Part shown: positions 1 through 11,700 of the stretch, one piece after another
How positions within the stretch are numbered: the stretch's first letter is position 1
Layout of the letters: the number at the start of each line of letters is the position of its first letter
NCBI GenBank assembly: GCA_001510575.1
Contig: LNGK01000008.1
Span: 1,686,340-1,750,339 of the forward strand
Origin: Knoxdaviesia capensis
Lineage: Eukaryota; Ascomycota; Sordariomycetes; Microascales; Gondwanamycetaceae
Direction: 5' to 3'
DNA: 64,000 nt
Position numbers and translations under genes: made by a program
The notes under the pieces: generated by a model
The model's database searches: none
Seen by the model: only the letters and a program-made list of their open reading frames with translations
Told to the model about the DNA's origin: nothing

Positions 1-618
1 TGCAGACTGGTTTGTTTTTCTATGGTGGCTCGGTCCCGAGAGTCCGATGCCGACCATGCAGGAGCGTCCATGGGTGTGGTGTGGTCTTACAGACTCTCCA
101 GAAAGCGGAGACGTGCGTTTGCATGCACACCATCACATCGATACGTGCTTACCTCCGTGCAATACAGGACCTGGGAACAAGCAGTCATGTTCCCCCAGAT
201 GGGTTCGTCGCACACTTAACCAACGTCCTTCTTTTTGTTTAAGCTCCTTGGACTTCTATTTCGTGGTCCCCCCTTTGCCTAATCCCACATACAGGCTCAT
301 ATGTCAAAGCTCTGTGTGTGTGTGTGTGTGCCTGTACGGGCCGTTGGCTGGGGAAGCTCCGAACGCCTGAAGGCAAAACGGGCCAAGCTGTCAAGGGAGA
401 CGAAGCATACTGGGAAACACAAGAGATAAACAGCCCGGCCGTGCCATTTCTTGGAACCAGAGAGAGAAAAAAAAAGGTCGTCAGCCAAGACCGAAGGGAA
501 AGTGACGCGGGAGATTTCGTATGTTTTAGGTTTTGAATCCGAAAAGCTGGATGTGTGTGCCTTACTATCAAAGGAGGGAAAACACAAAATGCAGCCCGTC
601 TCGAGGAAAAGACGACGA
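1..618. other. Gene-free left flank
   Basis: No convincing coding sequence is seen. Short open frames overlap on both strands and look like chance. A (TG)n microsatellite lies at about 313-330. CpA and TpG are common here, so this DNA was not hit by RIP, in sharp contrast to what begins after about 713. Confidence 0.6.
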
Positions 619-623
619 ATTAT
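619..623. repeat. Target-site duplication (left), ATTAT
   Basis: This 5-bp copy lies immediately outside the left LTR. It matches ATTAT at 17618-17622 immediately outside the right LTR, as expected for LTR-element integration. Confidence 0.85.
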
Positions 624-776
624 TGTGGCATCTAATTATATGTTAATTCTTCTATGTATCTAACTAGCGGTGTGTAGCTAGGCGGAGTCCTAGATAAACA
701 CCGTAGGCTTATTACCTAATCTAAGTATGATATAGCACGTGATAGTGCTTATATAAGAGTGCTATATACTACTATA
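624..776 (-). repeat. Outer element LTR, left copy (3' LTR in element orientation)
   Basis: This is a 153-bp repeat starting TGTGGC. Compared with the right copy it has 12 G/C-to-A/T changes, all in its inner half (LTR positions 90-152), while positions 1-89 keep their CpA and TpG sites. No transversions or indels separate the two copies. Confidence 0.92.
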
Positions 777-790
777 TACCCCTATCTACG
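777..790 (-). other. Candidate polypurine tract of outer element
   Basis: On the minus strand the bases just upstream of the 3' LTR read roughly GATAGGGGTA, a short purine-rich run in the position expected for second-strand priming. The tract is short and the sequence is RIP-altered, so the call rests mainly on position. Confidence 0.45.
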
Positions 791-3700
791 TACGGTAACG
801 AAGTAGATATATAGGAAGATAGTACTAAAGTATTAGGGATAAGTAACTAAATAGGGATATAAAGGCTTAATAGGTAGTATAGACGTATTACGACTATACT
901 AGTAGTAAGTAAGTAAGCTATCTATATATAAAAGTAAAGAATATAGCTAGGTTAAAAGCGTCCGATCTATACTTAGTAGAGTATATAATATTATCGGAGA
1001 TAAAGAATAAAAGGAAAAAAAAATATAGCTATATAATACCTAAGTAGTTTAACTACCTAGAAGGGAGTATAGCGACTAGCTAGAATAAAGCTTAGAGAGC
1101 GTATAGGAGGCTACGGGCGTATACTAGTAGGTATACGCGCCGCTAGAATAGAATAAAGGAAAAGAAAAGGGAGAGAATAAGGGGGGGGGGGGAAAAGAGA
1201 AGTATATAAATACGATCTCCTACCTATAGACCGAGAATCTAACCTCTTCTTCTATTCTTATTATCTATTGAGATATCTAAATGAAAACTCCTATAAGATA
1301 ATAAATTACGAAAGAAAATCCCTCTCGAAAATACGATATATTAAAGTATAAGCCGCTAAAAAAGGAGATAGCCCCCGCGGGTTATTATACTATTAAGGAG
1401 TATATACCTTATAAGCGCTATATTAAGTCCGCTACTACTTATAAGAGTAGCGGCGTATGTTTTATAAAACCCGCTAGAGTAAGAGCTTTATAATACTACC
1501 GTTATAGTACCGGTAGGAAATACGAGCCCTAGTAAGTTAGAGAGGTAGCGGAAAGGAAACGGGATCGATAGAGAGAGACGCTAACCGCGAACGAGTAGCC
1601 TAATATACGTCGTACCTCTAGTACGCGCCTTCCTTACGAAGCTACGGGGTAAATACTCTAAGCGTAGCGATATAGTCTCGCTAAGCTACGCGGTTAAAGA
1701 GCTACTCGCTATATACGAGTATAATTTTAACTATTCCTATAAGGCCGAGCTATAGCGCTAAGATATTTAGAAGGAAGGTACTAAGGTACTAATAGCTCTC
1801 GAAAGCTTAGAAGACCCGGTTATATCTAGTAAACCTTACTAGTACTCCCTAAAGCGCTAGTTTACTAAGATCTTAGATTATATTCCGTTCTAAGAGTATA
1901 AAGAAAGGGAAAGAGGAATATCGAGGCGGATAAGCGAAGGAGGAGGAAAACTCGGGAGAGTTAGTATTAGTCCTTACGGACCCGTTCGTATATAGACTAT
2001 AAATTTAGAAGAATATAGAAATATTCGAACTTTTATCGATTTAAAGCCTTAGTAAACCTATCCGCGGGTATCTCTAATATAGAGACGTACTTTACGAGCC
2101 TTTTACCTCTACTATACCTCTCCTTTATCTATATATTATAGATATCTACGTACCGTAGACGAGTATTTACTTAAGAGGAGGTATCTATAACTAAGTAGAT
2201 AGTCTATATATTATCGTAGCTTACTATTAATAGAGATATTAGATAAACGCCGATAGAGTTTATTAAGCGGTAAAGAGTAATACCCTCGTAGGTTATTAGG
2301 TTTAGAGCTAGAAGCTTAGCTTCTATTATTAACGTAGTAATAGTTAGCTATTTAGCGGCCTTCTATATAATAAGGCTACCGAGTATAGTAACTAGAAAGC
2401 CGTTAGACGACCGTCTAGTATCTAGTACGTTAGCGAATAAAGTATCGCTATATATAAGTATAGAGAGATTTATCTTATTATAGAGTTACTTAATTAAAAT
2501 ATCGATAATAGGTAACTTACCCCCTATAAGGTTAGTAGTAAAGTAGTAGATCGCGAGGAAACGCTTACTATATAGGTATCGAATAACTTAGTTAGTAGTA
2601 GCTATATATTCTAGGCCTAGGTTATAAGTAAATTAAGTAAGGTCGGAAGCCGCGAATATAACGTCCGGTCGTAGAGTAATAGCTATATAGAGAATCGAGC
2701 CGACCTTTTTAAGAAAGAGTTTAGTATAAGCCTACGAAGACTTACTAGGGTATAGCGGGTAGGATATAGGATATAAGTAAGGATCTTAGCTAGTATCTAG
2801 ATTAAAACGACGTCTAATTTTCTTAATATAAGCGTTATAGGATAGCTAGAGACGCCGAGTCGCTCTATTACGGATTATACGAATACCTAGGAAGAACGTA
2901 GCGGACTTCTCTCTACGTATATTAAAGCGCGAGGAAAGCTACTTAAGTATAGCTTCGTATTTATCTTAAGAGTTAGGAGTATAACTAATAAGGATATCGT
3001 CTACGTAGATAAGGAAATAGATAGTCTTACGCGAGTTTATCTACTAGTAGGGATCCTACGTAGAGCGAATAAGGCTTAGAGACTTAAATTCCTCGGAAAG
3101 CGTATTAAACTAAAGAATTAGGGACTCGCTTAGGCCGTAAAGGGCGCGCTTTAGGAGAGCGACGTAACTAGGGTAACGTTTACGAAGGGGTTCCGGTAGC
3201 TAAACGTAAATCTCTAAACCGGTATCCTCTAGAGAGGTATTTAGAAAAGTATTAGAAACGTCGAACTATAGAAGCTTAAGGTTAAAAAGAGCGGCGAGCG
3301 TAAGGAATAAGTAAAGTAAACGCGTAGCGAGTATCGCTATATACGTATTAAGCGTAGACGCCTCTTACTAGTTACCTTATACTATATATTAAGCTTTAAA
3401 ACGCGTAATCTTACTATCCTTATCGAGCTTATACTTCTAGACTTATTTAGTTAGAATAATACGTTAGTTACTTAGGCGAGGGACTACTTCCTATATACCT
3501 TTACTCTCTAGCGAGGTTATCTTAGACTAGCTAGCCTCGAGAAATTCTTTATAGTACGGATAAGCTAATATTCTATATTAGGATTTAGGTTCCGGGGCGC
3601 GAATATATAGAGGGCGAACTTTAAAAGAGGCCGCTATAGTAAAGGAAGCGTATAGCGGCTTAAAGAACTCCTGTAAGTCTAAGTAAGGTAGTAAGCTATA

Positions 3701-5332
3701 TTCCTCGAGCGGGAAAATATAGGCGCGATCCTCTATACTAAGTAGTAACCTAATAGCTTCGATAGCTACTAGATTAACGTACCTAGTAGGGGGACGCCTA
3801 TTTCGCGGTAGTAACTAGCGCTAAGCGGGGAGCTCGGGCGCGTTCTCTACCGATACTACGCGAGCTTATTTTAAAGGAACGAGTATCGGAGGCTTAGCGG
3901 ATAAAGTAGTAAAAAGGGTCTAACTACTTAATAGTAACGATTAGCGCTAATTAGGCTATAAGGCCTACTTATCCGCGTCTATTACCGGCGCTAAAAGAGC
4001 TTGGTCCGAAGAAACGAGTATTAGAGACTTAGTAGGCCTTTCCCTAGTAGCTAAGGAATTCGCTTAGGTAGCGAGGGAATCCCTAGCGATATCTAGCGAA
4101 GTAATAATATTATTAACGTAATTAGTATCGGCGACTAGTCTTATATTAAGAGATTCCGATAGAGTATATATACGAGGGTATTTAAGCTCTAAAATAACCG
4201 AAAGTATAGATTACGTAAACTAGGGTATTATTATAGTACCTATAGAAGACGCTAAGCTAGGGGTATACTTAATAGAGTTCCTAATTAAGGAGGCGTATAC
4301 CCCCGAAGGTACGGAAGATAAGGCCGGGGGATAAACTATAACGTATAGCGTATATAGCGTTAAAGGGTATTACGGGCCTTATCCCGATAGGAGGTTTACT
4401 TCTAACGTAGATAGACGCTAAGAAATAGTAATCTAGTCGTTAACCGCCTCGGATAAAGCTAGCTAAGAAGCCGATATCTAACCGAATAACGGTATAAAAA
4501 GTCTTTCGGAATACTAGACGCCCTTATTAATATATTTAAAGAAAGGTAAGGAGTTCGCTTAAGAGTAGAAGTTAGGGATCTCTAAAATTCGGGCGAGCTT
4601 AAGAGCTTCGGCTAATAAATACTCCTCCTAAGGTATAGTCTTATTATAGAAAAGGCGCTCGTTAAAATAGACGTTATACGTACTAATAACCTTATTAAGA
4701 ACGGGGATCTAGATTCGAAAGATATTATATATAATATAGCTAACTAAATAGCTAATATACGTATAAGGAGAAGCCTTATACTAGTAGCGATCCTATCTGA
4801 GTTCCTAGCGTACCTAAAGGGGATAGGCTCTATAGCTATACGCGTAGACTCTACGCTAGTTATTAGCGAGATATACTATACGCTCTTTAAAGCGTTCCGA
4901 GGGAGAGGAAATATATAAAGTATTATAGGTAACGAGCTAAGACGATAGTATCTAATTTAACGAACGCTAGGAGTAACGCTAAATCGGTATTATATTATAT
5001 AGATATATAGTAGCGTAGATAGTCTCGCTAAGGAGTTTACTTAGTAGTTAAGAACCCGTAAGTATTTTTATATATTTATTAAAGATAAGTTAACCTACTC
5101 GCTTAGCGAGCCCGTTAAGCTTATAAGTACGCGGTAGAAAGTACTTAAGGATAATACTATTATTTTTAGCGAACGTTTACTATAAAGATTAAGTAAAACC
5201 TTCTTTATTAACTATACTAGCTTTATTATCTATATAAATATAGATAATAGGAATACCGAACTAGCGCTTAATACGCGCTACGAACGCCTTAGTATTAGAG
5301 ATAGACTTAGGTACGGTCTTTAATACCTAAAG
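777..5332 (-). pseudogene. Copia pol remnant (integrase end, reverse transcriptase, RNase H)
   Basis: This is the 3' half of the outer element's pol in minus orientation. The one clear landmark is the reverse-transcriptase YVDD box at 2996-3007, with hydrophobic flanks FLI and ILI. By standard copia order, integrase should lie toward 4-5.3 kb (interrupted by the inner element) and RNase H toward 1.7-2.7 kb, but I could not find their catalytic residues with confidence. All frames are broken by many stops. CpA and TpG are almost absent; for example 1921-1980 and 3901-3960 contain neither. Confidence 0.8.
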
Positions 5333-5336
5333 AAAT
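5333..5336. repeat. Target-site duplication AAAT of inner element (left)
   Basis: The 4-bp AAAT directly before the left LTR matches AAAT at 15157-15160 directly after the right LTR. A duplication of this length could occur by chance in AT-rich DNA, but its position at both exact LTR edges supports it. Confidence 0.65.
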
Positions 5337-5619
5337 TATAATTCCTAGATATATAGTCCAAAGGACTAATAAATGAGTTATAATTATAAGGCACGTATAG
5401 AGAAATATATATAAAGGGAAGCTTGAATTTTTTCTATCTTAAGATATTTCCTATGAAAGCGCGGTAGATATCTGCCTTTTATAGGTCTTTTACTAGCTCT
5501 TTAAGGTATTTATATATATATAGATATATACCTAAATACTTACCGCTAGGTAGTATCCACGTATATTAGTATACGTTTATACGTAATTATAATATACTCT
5601 AACCTATTAGGGATCTATA
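5337..5619 (-). repeat. Inner element LTR, left copy (3' LTR in element orientation)
   Basis: This 283-bp repeat aligns without gaps to 14874-15156. Fourteen C-to-T or G-to-A changes relative to the right copy lie in its right part (from about 5511 on). Its left part (to about 5473) keeps CpA and TpG where the right copy is mutated. Confidence 0.93.
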
Positions 5620-5633
5620 AGATCCCCTTTCTT
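5620..5633 (-). other. Polypurine tract of inner element
   Basis: Read on the minus strand, the bases immediately upstream of the 3' LTR are AAGAAAGGGGATCT, a good purine run abutting the LTR. This is where second-strand DNA synthesis of an LTR retrotransposon is primed, and it supports the minus orientation and the LTR border at 5619/5620. Confidence 0.7.
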
Positions 5634-7485
5634 AACTAGATCGTCTACGATCTACCTTTAACTAGTAAAGGATATTAAAAGGACTTCCCTTTATATGATT
5701 TTATACTTATACTACGAGCGGTTTTTAATTATTTTTATGTTTTTCTAGGGGTCCTCTTTTTTTATCCTTTTCGACTTTTCTAAGTATATAGAAAGAAATA
5801 TAATATAAAGCGAGTCTAAATAGCGGTTAGATAGGAATAATAATAGTAATCGATAGGAAAATAGGTATCTAGTATAATAAAAGGGAACTTCTTATTTATA
5901 GCGTTTCAGGTAGCTATAGGTACCATTTTATCCGTCTAACGATATAAATACCTTAGTATTAGATAGTATTAGGGGGGATTAAGAACACTACGACGCTTAG
6001 TCGGATAGTAACGGCTTATACTATACTATATAGGTAGCGATTACGTAACTCATCTACCTATTATTAGTTAATATAAGCGGGCGTTACGCCTAGGAATTAA
6101 GCTATAAAGGTAACGGGGACCGGGGCGTTAAGGAAAGGGGGTACCATTACGATAGCGGTAGCTACTATTAGTATAGCTATCGGCGTAAATACTAGCATTA
6201 CCGGTATAACGGCGGCTCTACTAGCTAGCATTAGTACTATAACGGCTAGTATAACGGGTACTACTACTAGCGGAGTAGGTACCGGCGGGGGTCTTCCCTT
6301 AATAGTATTAATTTTAGCGGCCTCAGTAGCCGAAAAGAGAGGTAATAGGTATACCGAGGTTAGGGCTAGCGCTAAAGCTATACGCCGTAGGCGTATAATA
6401 ATCGGTTAAATAGGTACGAGGTATCCCTCGAAGGTATATTAGATAGCTACTATATTAATAAAACGGCTCGCGTTATTAAATTCCGCGCTATTTAACTTCC
6501 GATTAACGGCCGTAAAGTCCCTATTATAGACGAGTATATATTTAGTTATAGCGATATCCCGTAGCGCTCGGGTTTACGTACTTAGCGTATTAATCTAGTT
6601 CTTATCGGTATCTATAAAGGTATCTATTTTAACCGATATATTACTAGGTACCTAGTAATTAGCTTAATAATTATAGTATTCGGTATAAGTATTTTATACG
6701 ACGTTATTAATAACGTATCGATAGTAGAGAATACCCGGGTATTCGATACGTCTTAGCACGTATCGGGCGTACGGAATCGGCTCGATAGCTCCGACTATAG
6801 CGGTAACGCGCGGTACGTTCGTAGCGGGAGTAGCGGTAAGGGGAATAGCGGCTATAGTAGGTAATAGGGTGTTATTAGCGTTATTATTATTATTATTAGT
6901 AGGCTATTAAGAGATATTATTATCGTTTATAGTATAAATAGTAGGCTCGGTAAGTAGAATAGCTATTAATAGTACTAGTAATAGGAAGGATAGATAGGAA
7001 AGAGATAGTAGTAATAAGAGAGATAAAGAACTATCTAATTCTAAATCGTTTATAGCTAGAGATCGCTAGCTTCTTATACTTCTTCGTTAGTTATATAACT
7101 ATTCGTTTCTTTATTTATTATAAATAGGAAAGAATTTAGCTTTTTATCGTAAAAGGTAAGGTTATTACGGCGTTTATTATACTATAGTAGTCCTTCTATT
7201 AGCTAATATAGTCCTAATAGCTATTAAACCGGGTAGTTACTAAGAAAAGCGGGTCCCGGAGGGCGGAAGGGATAGCCGGATAAAGGACGTTTAGGTTAGT
7301 CGCGGTATTTAGAATATCGTGCTATAGCGGTATTTATGCTATTCGATATTAGATAGTATAATTAATACCTCCTTCCCCTCCCTTTATCGTACGAATATAG
7401 GAAAGGGCGATAGTTAGCCGCGTAAATATAGGTAGCTAGCGTAAAGCGTAGGAATTAGGAATAAAGAAGGGAAGAAAGAAAAAAA
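5634..7485. other. Unassigned RIP-mutated segment of inner element, 3' of integrase
   Basis: About 1.85 kb lies between the gypsy pol remnant and the 3' LTR. It shows no recognisable domain in any frame. The stretch 6120-6300 is internally repetitive, with short units built on AGTA, ACGG and TAGC. It ends in an A-rich run directly at the assembly gap. Gypsy elements can carry an extra 3' ORF or chromodomain here, but nothing in the sequence shows one. Confidence 0.5.
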
Positions 7486-7620
7486 NNNNNNNNNNNNNNN
7501 NNNNNNNNNNNNNNNNNNNNNNNNNNNNNNNNNNNNNNNNNNNNNNNNNNNNNNNNNNNNNNNNNNNNNNNNNNNNNNNNNNNNNNNNNNNNNNNNNNNN
7601 NNNNNNNNNNNNNNNNNNNN
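7486..7620. other. Assembly gap (135 Ns)
   Basis: The run of N lies inside the inner retrotransposon, between A-rich sequence on both sides. The true missing length is unknown. A gap here is expected where long AT-rich repeats break an assembly. Confidence 0.99.
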
Positions 7621-10600
7621 GTAAAATAAAAAAAGAATAATAAAAGAAAAATTCTAAAAAAGGAAAATAGTATAGCTTAATAGTAAGGCGTAGCTAAAAA
7701 TAAAAATAGAATAAAGGAAATTAGGATATAGATAGAATTAGGATATAAATAGGGGATAACTATAGAACGAATATTATAAAGGAAAAATAAAATAATAAAT
7801 ATAAAAATAAAAAAGGAAAGAATAGTATAGGGTAAGGTAACTATCTACCGATAGACGATAGACGCTTACGATCTAACTCGAGAAGGCGACGACTAGTATA
7901 CTAAAGGCTACGAATAGGCTAGCCGTCCTTAACGTACGCTAGGAATAGGTTAAACCTATTATAGCGTTTATCGAGCCGATAACCGCCTAGTAACTCTAGA
8001 GTATAGGTATTACCCTAGTAAACGTCGATAATAAGCTACGGTCTATCGTAGAATAGCTTATATTTATACTTTTACGGTCGATGTCGTAACGTCTAGTCGC
8101 CTTTACCGAAAATACGGTACGTAGCCTTATCGTTCTATAATATAGTATAGATATATATTCGGTATACCTTTACGGAGTTAGATACTAGGCGAATAGTCTT
8201 AAATAACTATTTTTCGCGAGCTAAATCTTATTAGGAGGCGATAACTTCGTCTATAGTAGGCTCCCGTTCGTATAGCGTAGTAATATAGGTAGCGCTATCG
8301 TGGGGCTCGGTGCTAAAAAGTAGATAATACGGGGAAAAGCTACTTATTTATAGTCTATTTAGGTAGATATATATAGCTTTAGGAATAATTATTAGCTAAT
8401 CGATATCTTCTCGGTTTTTAGCGTTAGCGCTAGCTAAACGGCTAGCGATATACTTAATTTACCTATTAAAGCGCTTAACTCGGCTATTCGTCTATAGATA
8501 GTATATCGTTATACGATACTATTATATAGGGGGGTTATAGTTAGCGAGGAGGGTCCTAAATTTATTAGAGTTAAAGGGGGTATTATTATCGGTAATAATC
8601 TCGACTAACGGTCCGAATACTACGTAAATACGTGCTACTAGTAACTTCGTAGTAGCTAAGGTGCTATTACGAGGGTTTATAGCTACTATAGCGTAGCTAG
8701 TAGCGTACTCGACTACCGTTAATAGCTATATCCGTTTACTATTAATAATAAAACGGCTAGTAAAGTCTATTCCCTAGCGTACTAATAGTTATACGGTTAG
8801 GATCGGTTATAGCGATTCCGTTACTTCGGGGGGTTTTTATAGTAATTAATATTCCGTATACTATCGAACGGCCTTATTCGCGGCTAAAATTAAGTCGGGG
8901 TACTATACTCGTTTAGCTAATAGCGTATATAGGGTACTAACGCGCGTATAGCCTTCTAGCTTATAGACCTTAATAGCTTCTAAAACGGAGGCCTCGTACG
9001 TTAGTATCTTTATTAGGATACGGTTAATAACGGTATATACTTCGCCGTAAAAGATAGCGAAATAGTCCTAAACGAAGGTCGAAGGGATACGATAGGGGAG
9101 TAGATAGCTATTCTCTAGGTAGTTAATAATATCCTAGACGTCGTGCTATCTAAGGTCGTCTAATTCCTTAATATTAGGGGCGATTAGCGTATCGTTCGTA
9201 GGTTATTTAGTATTTATAGTATTATTCGGAGGCTATTCGGCGTCGTTTAGTAGTAGTCGCGCTAGGAGCCGTATCTTAAATCGTTAGTTCGGGGGTCTAG
9301 GGGTCTTATTATTAGTAGCGGGAAAGACGTTAGTTAACGTATTATTATTATTCGTTTCGTACCCTTCCTCCTTATTCGTTACGAGCGCTATATCTATACG
9401 CGGCCGTAATAACTAATTAGCTAAAATATTAGCCTTTCTAGATCGGTAGTAAATACGTACGCTATAGTATACGATTATATCGAGAAATCGTAATATTCTA
9501 GCTAGCTATTCCTACTTAGTAGTAAAAAGGCGTAGGGTTTCGTAATCGGTAATAATAGTAATCTTAGCGGCCTCTAGCTAGCTCCTTTAATACTATAATA
9601 ATATAATAACGGTAAGTATTTCTCTCTCTTAAGCACTATATCGCTACTAGGTCTTCGATAAAACGGCGTTAAAGTACGTAACTAGGCGTAAAACGCTACG
9701 TTTATTATTAGAATCGCGCTATAGTTAGAATAACGTAGTACCGATAGTATAATTAGAAGCGTTGGTCTCGAGTACTAATAGGAGTATATAGTCGTAGTTA
9801 CGTAGCTCCGGGAGGGAGGCTATAGTATCGTAAATATCGCGCTAGGCTTATAATAACTCGTTATCTAGCTACACTTATACGCCTTTAGGCTTATCTACTC
9901 TAATATACTTATAGAGTAGACGCGCTTTATATACGAAGTAAGGGATAAAGCGGCGTAAATAGCTAGCGGTATTTAGAAAGCTATAGATCTTAGTAGTAGT
10001 AGTAGGAGCTAGTCTCTTACGGACGGTAGCTACTTTCTTAGGATCTAGACGAATACCGTAGATAGAGATAATTATTCCTAAAAACTTACCTTCTTTAACG
10101 AACTATTCGTACTTCTTAAGGTTTAATAATAGTCGATAGCGGCTTAATTAGCGTAGAATAGCGACTATTCTCTTAGTTAATTCTATTATTATCTTACCCT
10201 AAATATAAATATCGTCTAAAAGGCCTATAGTAAAGGTACGTACCGGCTCGAGGACCTCGTTTATAAAACGCTAGAAGGTTATAGGTACGTTTATAAGGCT
10301 AAATAGCATACGAAGCTATTCGTATTATCTAAATAGCGTAGAAAACGCTATCTTTAGTACTACCTCGGGGTCTATAACTATCTACTAGAAGCTATCTTCT
10401 AGGTTAAGAAAGGTATAGAATCGGTATCTAGCGGCTTATTAGAGGGAATCCTCGATATTCGGTAGTAGATAGGCTACCTTTCGCGTAACTTTATTTAACG
10501 TACGGTAGTTAATTACGAAACGGTATCTAAGCCGGTTATTACTAAGGAAGGGCTTCTTAGGGGGTAATAGTATAGGTACGGACTATAGGGAGTTAATAGC

Positions 10601-11700
10601 ATATCGAATAATACCGAGTAAGAGTAGTTTATTAGTGAATTCCTTTATAATTTCACGTTAGTAGGGGCTATAGTAGCGTAGGGGGAGAGATCTAGGTTTA
10701 GTATTAGCGGTCTTAATATTATACTAAGTACGGGCCTTTACGTCCGGTCTAGTATCGAAATACCGTAGAATAAAGATAAAGGTATTATTATCGAAGGCCT
10801 TTCGTATAATTATTAAGGCTTTAGTATTTACCTTCTTCTATTAGTTTTCTATAATAACACGGGTACCGCGAATAGCGTCGCGCTTCATACGCTCTTTCGT
10901 AAGTAATAGTTACTTCTTATACTTAGGTAATAGCTCTTCGTTAAATTCGATAGTTACTCGGTTAGTATTTACCGTTCTAAGAAACGTTTATCGGGGTAAA
11001 GGAATACTATTATACTATTACTTAGCGAGGTATATAATAAAGGGAAACGATTTAGAGGTAATATAGGAGAGGGTATAGGTATTAGGGTCCGCGGGTAAAA
11101 TACTATAAATATATATCGATAGAGGTAAAGGGAGGTTCTTATCGTAGAAAGAGGTAGGTTTATCGTAAAAAGGGGTAATATTATTATAAGAAGAGGTAAT
11201 ATTTATCGGACTAGAATCGGTAGTAGAGGTAGTATAGGTAATAGCGATATTATCTCGTCTCTAGGGAGGGTAGAAATATAGAATAACGGGGGAATCGCGT
11301 AGGAGTATAAGCTTTATTATACTATTAGCGTCGGTATAACTAAGCTTCGTAGCTCCGCTTTAGCTAATAGTTAGGTTAGTAGGATAGGTACCGTTAGTAA
11401 TAATACCGGTTACTATAGAAATAACTTTAGATAGTCCGTTAATAGTTATTAATCGGAAGGAAATAACGATATCGTTAATAATAGCGAAGCTGCTATTACC
11501 GCCTAGGCTACTAAGGCGTAGAGGGTTAGCGGATCGGTATAGCGCTAAATAGCGACGGGCGTACGATTTAGAGACGAATACGCTAGCTATTCCGGTATCG
11601 ATAAATACTATAAGCGGCGTTTATTAGTTATTCGTTAGTGAACCGGCATAGAGGCGGTATCGTTCACGGTATCCTTCGCGTTATAGCTATTTTATTAGTA
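7621..11700 (-). pseudogene. Gypsy pol remnant (protease, RT, RNase H, integrase)
   Basis: Minus-strand remains of a Ty3/gypsy polyprotein. A retropepsin-like FIDTGIAS lies at about 11575-11625 and the RT catalytic box LLDD at 10211-10222, followed by a TAG where Gln would fit, as expected from RIP of CAG. A region near 8470-8520 may be the remains of the integrase core, but it is too degraded to be certain. No open frame longer than about 60 codons survives. Confidence 0.8.
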
